This document shows, piece after piece, positions 35,125 to 42,540 of a stretch of DNA of 64,000 nt; the stretch's first letter is position 1, and each line of letters begins with the position of its first letter. The stretch comes from Streptomyces shenzhenensis. Its GTDB lineage: Bacteria > Actinomycetota > Actinomycetes > Streptomycetales > Streptomycetaceae. The notes under the pieces were generated by a model. The model did no database searches and was not told the origin of the DNA. It was given only the letters and a program-made list of their open reading frames with translations. The translations under genes were made by a program, and so were the position numbers. The stretch spans positions 248,001 through 312,000 of the forward strand of contig NZ_PENI01000006.1 of NCBI RefSeq assembly GCF_003688995.1, given 5' to 3'.

Positions 35125-35138
35125 GTTTCACGTGAAAC
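35125..35138. other. parS site (exact), core of a longer palindrome
   Basis: Exact GTTTCACGTGAAAC. Flanking GGGGTGTCCT and AGGACACCCC arms extend the palindrome to 34 bases (35115-35148), which could also terminate the two convergent genes. Confidence 0.93.
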
Positions 35139-35154
35139 AGGACACCCCGGTGGC

Positions 35155-35607
35155 TCAGAGCTGACGTTTGAAACCCGTGTGCGAGGCGGTGAACCCGAGC
35201 CGCTCGTAGAAGCGGTGCGCATCGGTGCGGCTGTTGTCGGAAGTCAGCTGCACCAGCTGACAGTTCTGGCGCCGGGATTCCTCGATCGCCCACTCGATGA
35301 GCTGTGTGCCCAGACCGCTGCCGCGTGCGTCGGCGTGGATGCGTACGGCCTCGATGATCGACCGGACGGCTCCGCGCCGGGACAGCCCCGGAACGATCGA
35401 GAGCTGGAGCGTGCCGACGACGTGGCCCTCCCGCACGGCGACGACCAGATGCTGGTTCGGGTCGGCGTCGAGCCGTTCCAGCGCGGCCAGATACGGGGTG
35501 GGATCGTCCGGGGACTCCCGCTGAGCCCCCAGCGGGTCGTCGGCGAGCATGCCGACGATGGCGGGGATGTCGTCGGCGACGGCGGCACGTATCTCGAGAT
35601 CTGCCAT
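35155..35607 (-). CDS. GNAT-family N-acetyltransferase
   Basis: The protein has 150 residues. GNAT motif A is IHADARGSGLGTQLIEWAIE, and the late motif DAHRFYERLGFTASHTGF is also typical. It resembles small-molecule or antibiotic acetyltransferases, but the substrate is unknown. It is 9 bases downstream of a MarR gene on the same strand, so the two probably form an operon. Confidence 0.88.
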   Translation of the reverse strand: MADLEIRAAVADDIPAIVGMLADDPLGAQRESPDDPTPYLAALERLDADPNQHLVVAVREGHVVGTLQLSIVPGLSRRGAVRSIIEAVRIHADARGSGLGTQLIEWAIEESRRQNCQLVQLTSDNSRTDAHRFYERLGFTASHTGFKRQL

Positions 35608-35616
35608 GCCCGCACC

Positions 35617-36075
35617 CTATGCGGGCACGTTCAGTGACTCCACGACGCGTACGAGCGGGGCCAGCTCGGGGTGGGTGGCCGCCTCGTCGAGGGCCTCGCG
35701 CAGGGCGGCGTCATTGGTCGGCCGTGCCTCCGTGAGCAGGGCGAGCCCCGCCTCGGTGACGTTCGTGTAGATGCCGCGGCGGTCCGTCGGGCACAGATAG
35801 CGCTCCAGCAGACCCCGGTCCTCGAGCCGGGTGACCAGCCGGGTGGTGGCGCTCTGGCTCAGGACCACCGCATCGGCGACCTGCTTCATCTGCAGATGGC
35901 CCCCGTCGCCGTCGTGCTGCCGGCTGAGCACGTCGAGCAGCGAGTACTCGCGCACGCTCAGTCCGTGTCCGGCCTGCAGGGCGCGTTCGATGTGCGTCTC
36001 GATCCTCCCGTGCAGCAGGGAGAGGGCGCACCAGCCCTGGGCGAGGGCGGTGAGCGAGGGGTCGGTCGCTGTCAT
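35617..36075 (-). CDS. MarR-family transcriptional regulator
   Basis: The protein has 152 residues from ATG 36073-36075, with GGAGGAAACGCCC before it. The winged helix includes MKQVADAVVLSQSATTRLV and the wing YLCPTDRRGIYTNVTEAG. It diverges from a multidrug-type MFS gene and precedes a GNAT gene, the usual arrangement for a drug-responsive repressor. An inverted repeat overlaps the MFS promoter. Confidence 0.88.
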   Translation of the reverse strand: MTATDPSLTALAQGWCALSLLHGRIETHIERALQAGHGLSVREYSLLDVLSRQHDGDGGHLQMKQVADAVVLSQSATTRLVTRLEDRGLLERYLCPTDRRGIYTNVTEAGLALLTEARPTNDAALREALDEAATHPELAPLVRVVESLNVPA

Positions 36076-36137
36076 GGGCGTTTCCTCCGTCCCGGAGCGG
36101 CTGAGACCAGGATAGAGCAGCCCCGCAATTGCCTGCG

Positions 36138-36168
36138 GTTGCACATAGCCCGCGTCTGCAACTATTGT
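36138..36168 (+). promoter_or_regulatory. Promoter of the MFS gene with overlapping operator
   Basis: TTGCAC (-35, 36140-36145), a 17-base spacer and TATTGT (-10, 36163-36168) form a good housekeeping promoter. The inverted repeat GTTGCA-N13-TGCAAC (36138-36162) covers the -35 and spacer, a natural place for MarR repression. Confidence 0.65.
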
Positions 36169-36216
36169 GAACGCACGTAAAGCGCACCTGCAATCGTTTG
36201 GGAAGGGTTGTCCCCC

Positions 36217-37434
36217 ATGCCTCTCGCGCTCCTGGCCCTCGCGATCGGGGCCTTCGGGATCGGCACGACCGAATTCGTGATCATGGGCCTGCTGCCCGAG
36301 GTGGCGGGCGACTTCGGCGTCTCCATCCCCACCGCGGGCCTGCTCGTGACCGGCTACGCCCTCGGCGTGGTGATCGGCGCCCCGCTGATGACCGTGCTCG
36401 GCACCAAGATTCCGCGCAAGCGGATGCTGATGCTGCTCATGGGCCTGTTCATCGCGGGGAACCTGCTGTCCGCCCTCGCCCCGGCCTTCGCGGTCATGCT
36501 GATCGGCCGAGTGGTCGCCTCCCTCGCCCACGGGGCGTTCTTCGGCATCGGGTCGGTCGTCGCCGCGGAGCTGGTCGCCCCCAACAAGAAGGCCGGGGCC
36601 ATCGCGATGATGTTCACCGGGCTGACCGTCGCCAATGTGATCGGTGTCCCGCTGGGCACGCTCATCGGGCAGCACGTCGGCTGGCGGGTGACCTTCGGGA
36701 TCGTCGCGGCCCTCGGCGTCGTCGGCCTGGCCGGCATCGCCCGGCTGGTCCCCGAGATGCCCAGGCCCGAAGGGGTGCACCTGCGCCACGAACTGGCCGC
36801 CTTCAAGAACGCCCAGGTCCTGCTCGCCATGGCGATGACCGTCCTCGGCTTCGGCGGAGTCTTCGCGGCCATCACCTACATCGCGCCGATGATGACGCGC
36901 ATCGCCGGCTTCGCCGACGGCTCCGTCACCTGGCTGCTGGTGCTCTTCGGCCTCGGCATGGTCGCCGGCAACCTCATCGGCGGCAGGTTCGCCGATCGCG
37001 CCCTGATGCCCATGCTGTACATCTCCCTGGGCGCCCTGGCCGTCGTGCTCGCCCTCTTCACGGCCACCGCGCACCACAAGATCGCGGCGGCCGTGACCAT
37101 CGCGCTGATCGGCGCCCTGGGCTTCGCCACCGTGCCGCCGCTGCAGAAGCGCGTCCTCGACCAGGCGCACGGCGCTCCCACGCTGGCCTCGGCCGTGAAC
37201 ATCGGGGCCTTCAACCTGGGCAACGCCCTCTCCGCCTGGCTCGGCGGCATCGTGATCTCCGCGGGCTTCGGCTACACCGCCCCCAACTGGGTCGGCGCCG
37301 CGCTCGCCGCGGCCGCGCTGCTGCTCGCCTTCCTCTCGGCCGCGCTGGAGCGCCGGGAACGCCGGGCCACCACCCTCGGCACCGCGGTGGCGGACGGCAC
37401 GCCCGCTGCCCGGCAGTCGGCCGTCCACCACTGA
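36217..37434 (+). CDS. MFS efflux transporter (DHA1, chloramphenicol/arabinose-exporter type)
   Basis: The protein has 405 residues from ATG 36217, with GGAAGGG upstream. It has 12 helices. The opening GTTEFVIMGLLPEVAGDFGV is the signature of the AraJ/Cml-type DHA1 exporters, and motif A reads GAPLMTVLGTKIPRKRML. It exports drugs or sugars by proton antiport; the substrate is unknown. Expression is probably controlled by the divergent MarR protein. The HbpS-like gene follows 58 bases later. Confidence 0.9.
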   Translation: MPLALLALAIGAFGIGTTEFVIMGLLPEVAGDFGVSIPTAGLLVTGYALGVVIGAPLMTVLGTKIPRKRMLMLLMGLFIAGNLLSALAPAFAVMLIGRVVASLAHGAFFGIGSVVAAELVAPNKKAGAIAMMFTGLTVANVIGVPLGTLIGQHVGWRVTFGIVAALGVVGLAGIARLVPEMPRPEGVHLRHELAAFKNAQVLLAMAMTVLGFGGVFAAITYIAPMMTRIAGFADGSVTWLLVLFGLGMVAGNLIGGRFADRALMPMLYISLGALAVVLALFTATAHHKIAAAVTIALIGALGFATVPPLQKRVLDQAHGAPTLASAVNIGAFNLGNALSAWLGGIVISAGFGYTAPNWVGAALAAAALLLAFLSAALERRERRATTLGTAVADGTPAARQSAVHH

Positions 37435-37492
37435 GCCGACCCCGTCCCGGGGACCGCACGCCCTCTCAGGAACACCTCAAGGAGCCCCCCGA

Positions 37493-37915
37493 ATGAGCAC
37501 CACCGCCGCCGTCGCCCCGCTCACCACCCAGGACGCCGAGACCCTCGTCACCGCGGCCCGCACGGCCGCCGAGGCCGCCGGAGTCACCGTCAGCGTGACC
37601 GTCCTGGACGCGGGCGGTCATCTGCTCGCCTTCCGCCGGGACGACCGGGCGGTGCTGATCTCCGGAGAGACCAGCACCCGCAAGGCCTACACCGCGCTTC
37701 AGCTGAACGCGCCCACCGCCGACCTCGTCGACGCCGTACAGCCCGGCGGGCTCTTCCACACCCTGCCGACCGCTCTCGACCGGCCCCTGTTGTTCATCGC
37801 GGGTGGCATCCCGGTGCACCGCGACGGCCGGCTGATCGGTGCGATCGGCGTGGGCGGCGGCGCGCCCGAGCAGGACCACGGGTTCGCTCTGACCGCCGTG
37901 CAGGCGCTTGTCTGA
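37493..37915 (+). CDS. GlcG/HbpS-family protein (DUF336)
   Basis: The protein has 140 residues with the DUF336 pattern: VTVSVTVLDAGGHLLAFRRD, then STRKAYTALQL and GGIPVHRDGRLIGAIGVGGG. HbpS of Streptomyces reticuli binds haem and signals redox stress, while GlcG proteins sit with glycolate genes. No signal peptide is seen here, unlike secreted HbpS. It is 58 bases after the MFS gene, so they are probably co-transcribed. Function uncertain. Confidence 0.85.
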   Translation: MSTTAAVAPLTTQDAETLVTAARTAAEAAGVTVSVTVLDAGGHLLAFRRDDRAVLISGETSTRKAYTALQLNAPTADLVDAVQPGGLFHTLPTALDRPLLFIAGGIPVHRDGRLIGAIGVGGGAPEQDHGFALTAVQALV

Positions 37916-37931
37916 GCGCGCCTCCCGTCAT

Positions 37932-37975
37932 GGCGAACGCCGGCTCCCGCGACACAGCGGAAGCCGGCGTTCGCC
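37932..37975. terminator. Bidirectional terminator
   Basis: A perfect 14-bp stem (37932-37945 with 37962-37975), extended internally by CCGC/GCGG, lies between convergent genes. Confidence 0.8.
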
Positions 37976-37990
37976 GTCGGGCACCGTTCC

Positions 37991-38857
37991 TCAGCCCGCC
38001 GCCACCGTCAGCGGCGCGAACCGGCGGGTCCAGTCGCCGGGCAACTGCGTGCTGCCGTACGTCATCACCGCGTTGAAGGCCACGGACGCCAGCCCGCGTT
38101 CCTTCGCCCAGGCCAGCAGCTCCTCGTGCCGTACGTCGATGTCGGTGCGCAGCGGGCGGTCGGTGTGGGCGGCGAGCGCGGAGATCAGGGCCTTCGCGGT
38201 CTCCGTGTCACGGGCGATCAGCGGACCGACGACATGGGTGTCCATATTGGGCCAGGCGGCCGCGTACCCGATGATCCGGCCGTTGTCCTCGGCGACGCAG
38301 AGCCGGTCGGCGAAGGCGGGCAGCCGGGTGATGACGGGGGTGCGGTCGGCACCGAACACCTCCTCGTCGAGCCGGACGATCGAGGTGAGGTCCTCGGCGG
38401 TGGCCGCACGGGTCGCCACCCGGGATGCCGGCCCCGCAGGGCTGAAGCGCCCGCGCACCATCTCCACGCGACCGGTGACCTTGAAGCCCAGCTCCTCGTA
38501 CAGCGGGCGGCCGTACGGCGTGGCATACAGCGTCAGGGGTGTGGGCCCCATCGTCGATACGACGTGACGCATCAGCCGGCGCCCCACACCTCGGCGGGCG
38601 TGCCGCTCGGCGACCAGGACCATGCCGACGGCAGCCAGGTCGGGGCGCTCCCTGGGACCGTACTCGGTGACGACACAGGCGGCGACGAGACCACCGTCGG
38701 GGTCGTCGATGCCGTGCCCCCTTCCTGCCGTGAGGAGGAAGCCCCACTTGTGTTCCTCACGAGGCCACCCCCGATCCTCCGACAAGTCGGCGCAGGCGCT
38801 GAGATCGCGAGGCGTCAGGCGACGGATGGGCAAAGAGGCGAGGGAAGGTGTTGGCAC
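37991..38857 (-). CDS. Tandem-GNAT acetyltransferase
   Basis: The protein has 288 residues from GTG 38857 (a GTG at 38914 is also in frame; neither has a strong ribosome-binding site). Domain 1 contains VLVAERHARRGVGRRLMRHV, a good acetyl-CoA motif, and YGRPLYEELGF. Domain 2, after ATRAATAEDLTSIVRLDEE, has a weaker motif, as in two-domain GNAT proteins where only one half is catalytic. The substrate is unknown. Confidence 0.8.
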   Translation of the reverse strand: MPTPSLASLPIRRLTPRDLSACADLSEDRGWPREEHKWGFLLTAGRGHGIDDPDGGLVAACVVTEYGPRERPDLAAVGMVLVAERHARRGVGRRLMRHVVSTMGPTPLTLYATPYGRPLYEELGFKVTGRVEMVRGRFSPAGPASRVATRAATAEDLTSIVRLDEEVFGADRTPVITRLPAFADRLCVAEDNGRIIGYAAAWPNMDTHVVGPLIARDTETAKALISALAAHTDRPLRTDIDVRHEELLAWAKERGLASVAFNAVMTYGSTQLPGDWTRRFAPLTVAAG

Positions 38858-38962
38858 GCAGGTCAGGCTGTCCGAACAGCACCCCTGACGTCTACCTGTT
38901 TCGGATAGACGCACGTTCTTTTGGCCACGGCCTGGTGATCGGCACAGTGCGCCGATAAGGGT

Positions 38963-38976
38963 GTTTCACGTGAAAC
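38963..38976. other. parS site (exact)
   Basis: Exact GTTTCACGTGAAAC in the 465-base gap between the GNAT gene and the flavohemoglobin gene. Apart from the promoter at 39122-39149, the rest of the gap shows nothing recognisable. Confidence 0.93.
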
Positions 38977-39121
38977 CGGGAGCGGGCCCGGACGGCCTCC
39001 TGCATGCTGTACAGCGGCGGGCGGGATATGCCGGATGCCTATGAAATGGTGTCGCGCGCCCGGTAATTGAAGGTATCGATGGTTCGCCCCTTGTTCGAAT
39101 CGTGAGGGAGGAAGGAAGGAC

Positions 39122-39149
39122 TTGTGTGCACGGCGGCTGCCGGTAGGGT
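39122..39149 (+). promoter_or_regulatory. Likely promoter of the flavohemoglobin gene
   Basis: TTGTGT (39122-39127), a 16-base spacer and TAGGGT (39144-39149) resemble the housekeeping consensus. The leader to ATG 39323 would be about 165 bases. Confidence 0.5.
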
Positions 39150-39322
39150 CGACTCCGGTTCATGTCCGGGGTGGGGTTCGCACCGCTCGGAACGGGACGC
39201 TGCGGTGGCCTCACCGGTCGCCGGGGCGAAGGGGAGAAGGCAGGCCGTCCGCGGGGCAAGCAGGCACCTCCGATCGAGGAAGTGCGCGGACCGACCGAAA
39301 GATGTTCGAGGCGAGGCACACC

Positions 39323-40861
39323 ATGGACGCTCCGACCACCACGTCGGCCGACAACGGCTCTTCCAGCGGGAGCGGTTGGTTCACGCCCCGCAGATTGCCG
39401 CCGATCGCGCCGTCGGACGGCGATCAGCAGCCGTCGGAGGTCCGCCGCCCGGCGGTGCTGCGACCGGTGGGCCGGCGCAAGCCGGCGAACCGTGAGCACC
39501 CGCCGGTGAACGTCCCCGCCGCTCCTGCCACCGGCCGTGCGCCCTCCGACCCGTCGGCCGTCGGCTCGGCGCCGGCAGGCTCGGCGCCCCCCGGCCCGCC
39601 GACCGCCGCGGCCGAAGCCCCGGAGTCTGCGGGGCGAATACCGGGGCCCGGTCCCTCACCCTTCGCGGCGCCGACCGCCCCGCCCGAACCGTCGCCGCGT
39701 GAACCGCGGGTGCCCGAGCAGCGTTCCGTGCCCGTCTCCCCGCAGGCCTCCCCGGACGCCCTTCTCATCCGTCGCACCATGGCCGAGGTCGACCCCGTCG
39801 CCGACAAGGTCACCTCGTACTTCTATGCGCTCCTCTTCGTGCGCCATCCCGATCTGCGGTCGCTGTTCCCGCCCGCGATGGACACCCAGCGGGACCGGCT
39901 CCTGAAGGCGCTGCTGACCGCGGCCGAGCACATCGACAACACCCCTGTCCTCGTCGACTATCTGCAGAACCTCGGCCGTGGCCACCGCAAGTACGGCACC
40001 CGGGCCGAGCACTACCCGGCCGTCGGCGAGTGCCTCATCGGCGCGCTGAGCAAGTACGCCTCCGCCGTCTGGGACGGGGAGGCGGAGGCGGCGTGGGTGC
40101 GGGCGTACACGATGATCTCGCAGGTGATGATCGATGCCGCGGCCGTGGACGAGCTGCGGGCTCCGGCCTGGTGGCAGGCGGAGATCGTCAGCCATGAACT
40201 CAGGACGCCCGACGTGGCGGTCGTCACCGTCCGGCCCGACCAGCCCTACCCCTTCCTCGCCGGGCAGTACACGAGCCTGGAGACCCCCTGGTGGCCCAGG
40301 ATCTGGCGGCACTACTCCTTCGCGTCCGCGCCCCGCTCGGACGGGATGCTGACGTTCCATGTGAAGGCCGTCCCCGCGGGCTGGGTCTCGAACGCCCTGG
40401 TGCACCGTGCCCGCCCCGGTGACACCATCCGGCTCGGCCCGTCGGCCGGCTCGATGACCGTCGACCACACCACCGACAGCGGTCTGCTCTGCCTCGGCGG
40501 CGGCACCGGCATAGCGCCCATCAAGGCGCTCGTCGAGGACGTCGCCGAACACGGCGACCGCCGCCCGGTCGAGGTGTTCTACGGCGCCCGCACCGACCAG
40601 GACCTGTACGACATCGACACGATGCTCCGGCTCCAGCAGGTCCACCCCTGGCTCTCGGTCCGGGCGATCATCGACCAGCAGGCACATCTCCAGCTCCCCG
40701 ACGCCATCCGGGAGTACGGCCCCTGGAACGAGTACGACGCCTATCTCTCGGGACCGCCCGGGATGATCCGCAACGGCGTCGCCATGCTGCGGAACATCGG
40801 CATCCCGGCGGAGCGCATACGGCACGACTCGGTCGAGGAACTCGTCGCCGTGGAGGACTGA
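39323..40861 (+). CDS. Flavohemoglobin-like protein with long disordered N-terminus
   Basis: The protein has 512 residues from ATG 39323 (ATG 39302 is an alternative). Residues 1-142 are Pro/Ala/Ser-rich. The globin domain (about 143-275) has a B10-type Tyr in TSYFYALLF and the proximal His in LGRGHRKYG (His221). The ferredoxin-reductase-like part follows: FAD motif WRHYSFASAP, NAD(P) motif GGGTGIAPIKALV and a C-terminal GPPGMIRNGV. The family oxidises NO to nitrate or reduces it, using NAD(P)H. Ordinary flavohemoglobins are about 400 residues, so the 140-residue extension is unusual. It is convergent with the Nudix gene (4 bases between). Confidence 0.88.
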   Translation: MDAPTTTSADNGSSSGSGWFTPRRLPPIAPSDGDQQPSEVRRPAVLRPVGRRKPANREHPPVNVPAAPATGRAPSDPSAVGSAPAGSAPPGPPTAAAEAPESAGRIPGPGPSPFAAPTAPPEPSPREPRVPEQRSVPVSPQASPDALLIRRTMAEVDPVADKVTSYFYALLFVRHPDLRSLFPPAMDTQRDRLLKALLTAAEHIDNTPVLVDYLQNLGRGHRKYGTRAEHYPAVGECLIGALSKYASAVWDGEAEAAWVRAYTMISQVMIDAAAVDELRAPAWWQAEIVSHELRTPDVAVVTVRPDQPYPFLAGQYTSLETPWWPRIWRHYSFASAPRSDGMLTFHVKAVPAGWVSNALVHRARPGDTIRLGPSAGSMTVDHTTDSGLLCLGGGTGIAPIKALVEDVAEHGDRRPVEVFYGARTDQDLYDIDTMLRLQQVHPWLSVRAIIDQQAHLQLPDAIREYGPWNEYDAYLSGPPGMIRNGVAMLRNIGIPAERIRHDSVEELVAVED

Positions 40862-40865
40862 ACCG

Positions 40866-41348
40866 TCAGCCGAGATCGGGGGCGTGCATGGCGCGTACCC
40901 CCTCGATATTGCCGTCCAGATAGTGCCGCAGCGACAGCGGCACGAGATGGACGGAGGCGATGCCGACACGGGTGAACGGCACACGCACGATCTCGTACTC
41001 GCCCAGGGGCTCGTCCACTTCGGGGCCATGGCGCAGGGCCGGGTCCATGGACTCCAGGCGGCAGACGAAGAAGTGCTGCACCTTCACACCCGTCGCGCCG
41101 CCGTCCTCGCCGATGTGCTCCACGGTGTCCACGAAGCAGGGCACCACATCGGTGATCTTGGCGCCGAGTTCCTCGTCCACCTCACGGTGCAGGGCGTCGA
41201 CGACGGTCGTGTCCTTCGGCTCGACCCCGCCACCGGGGGTGACCCAGTAGGGATCGACTCCGGGCTTGGTGCGCTTGATCAGGATCAGGTCGTCGCCGTC
41301 CAGCAGGACGGCGCGGGCGGTGCGCTTGACCACGGGTCGGACGGTCAT
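40866..41348 (-). CDS. Nudix hydrolase
   Basis: The protein has 160 residues from ATG 41346-41348. The Nudix box is visible from GGGVEPKDTTVVDALHREVD into EELGAKI, giving the Mg2+-binding REVDEE core. The substrate is a nucleoside-diphosphate-linked compound, not further predictable. It lies 86 bases downstream of a LysR gene, with a near-parS just ahead of it. Confidence 0.88.
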   Translation of the reverse strand: MTVRPVVKRTARAVLLDGDDLILIKRTKPGVDPYWVTPGGGVEPKDTTVVDALHREVDEELGAKITDVVPCFVDTVEHIGEDGGATGVKVQHFFVCRLESMDPALRHGPEVDEPLGEYEIVRVPFTRVGIASVHLVPLSLRHYLDGNIEGVRAMHAPDLG

Positions 41349-41369
41349 GGAGGAAATGTGGCCCGGCTG

Positions 41370-41383
41370 GTTCCACGTGAAAC
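41370..41383. other. Near-parS site (1 mismatch)
   Basis: GTTCCACGTGAAAC differs from the consensus at position 4 only. It lies between the LysR and Nudix genes. Confidence 0.6.
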
Positions 41384-41434
41384 ATTGCAAAGTGCCACGG
41401 GCCGACCGCACGGTGTGACCCGGCCACCGGCCGT

Positions 41435-42340
41435 TCAGTCCCAGTCCGTGGCCGCCCGCTGAAGCCACTCGTGCGCCCGTGCGATGTGCGGCATGGCGAG
41501 GGTGCCGGTGCGCACCGCCAGGAAGTACGTCCGCAGCGGCGGCACCGCGGGCTCGTGCAGCGCGACCACCTCGCCCCGGTCGAGGGCGGAGGCGCTCAGA
41601 TAGCGGGGCAGGACAGCCAGGCCCGCGCCCGCCGTCGCACACGCGAGGACCGCCCGAAGATCGGGCACGATCACGGTGCCCGAGGCGGCCGGGCGGCAGT
41701 CGAAGACGGAGGCCCAGTACCGGGAGACGAACGGCAGCGACTCATGGACCTCGACGACGGGCAGGTCCTCCAGGGCGGGCGCCCCCTTGCTGCGCAGCTG
41801 CCCCGAATCGATCTCCTCGGCCCAGCGCGGGGCGGCGACCAGCACATGCTCCTCGTCGCACAGCGGCGTCGCCGTGAGCAGGGCGCCGCGGGGGCGGGCC
41901 GTGCCGATGGCCAGATCATGGTGTCCGGCGGCCAGCCCCTCCAGGGTCTCCTCCGCGTTGCCGAAGGACGCGCGGAGAGCGAATCCCTGCCCGTCGTCGC
42001 CGGTGAGTTCGGTGAGCGCCGGGAGCGCCCGTTCGGCGGTGAACTCGGGCGGGCCGGCCAGATGCAGGGTGCGCAGGGAGGACTCGTCGTCCAGGCCGGT
42101 CTCGGTGATCTCCACCAGGGCGTCGAGATGCGGGGCGGCCTTGTGGGCGAGCTCGTCCCCGATGGTCGTCGGGGTCACCCCGCGCGCCTGCCGCAGGAAC
42201 AGCGGGCGGCCCAGCTGCCGCTCCAGGGTCCGGATCTGGGAGGTGACCGCCGGCTGGGACAGGCCCAGCAGTGCGGCGGCGCGGGTGAAGGAGCCGGCCC
42301 GGTGCACGGTCACGAAGGTGCGCAGCAAGGCCAGGTCCAT
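41435..42340 (-). CDS. LysR-family transcriptional regulator
   Basis: The protein has 301 residues. The N-terminal helix-turn-helix reads FTRAAALLGLSQPAVTSQIR. The effector domain (about 90-295) follows, including GHHDLAIGTARPRGALL. The target is unknown. No divergent gene is present upstream; instead a promoter-terminator unit without an ORF lies there (42431-42530). Confidence 0.92.
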   Translation of the reverse strand: MDLALLRTFVTVHRAGSFTRAAALLGLSQPAVTSQIRTLERQLGRPLFLRQARGVTPTTIGDELAHKAAPHLDALVEITETGLDDESSLRTLHLAGPPEFTAERALPALTELTGDDGQGFALRASFGNAEETLEGLAAGHHDLAIGTARPRGALLTATPLCDEEHVLVAAPRWAEEIDSGQLRSKGAPALEDLPVVEVHESLPFVSRYWASVFDCRPAASGTVIVPDLRAVLACATAGAGLAVLPRYLSASALDRGEVVALHEPAVPPLRTYFLAVRTGTLAMPHIARAHEWLQRAATDWD

Positions 42341-42430
42341 GGCACGCCCTCCCTTTTCCTGCCCCTCTCGCCGTCCCCCCGGGCAGGGCCCAACTATAAA
42401 TAAGTCGATAGGTCGCTGTCGCTACTGTGA

Positions 42431-42459
42431 TTGGACACTGACACAGAGTCAACTAGCCT
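42431..42459 (+). promoter_or_regulatory. Housekeeping-type promoter in the LysR/cystathionine lyase gap
   Basis: TTGGAC (42431-42436), exactly 17 bases, then TAGCCT (42454-42459). This is one of the best -35/-10 matches in the window, and it faces a region without a plus-strand gene. Confidence 0.65.
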
Positions 42460-42465
42460 TGTTGG

Positions 42466-42530
42466 CGCGGTTCTTCGCGCGCGGAACCGCGGCGGTCCGA
42501 GCCACGAGGGGGGAGGCTCGGACCGCCTTT
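42466..42530 (+). ncRNA. Candidate small RNA of about 65 nt
   Basis: From the predicted start near 42466 the sequence forms one hairpin (GCGGTTC/GAACCGC, about 42467-42490). A perfect 13-bp terminator stem (42491-42503 with 42515-42527) follows, then TTT. The region lies in the gap between two minus-strand genes and no convincing ORF is present. It could instead be a terminated leader or antisense transcript. Confidence 0.45.
42491..42530 (+). terminator. Strong terminator (also ends the minus-strand operon)
   Basis: GGCGGTCCGAGCC pairs perfectly with GGCTCGGACCGCC, followed by TTTCGTC. It is 11 bases past the end of the minus-strand cystathionine lyase gene, so it may serve both directions. 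Confidence 0.85.
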
Positions 42531-42540
42531 CGTCATCCGC

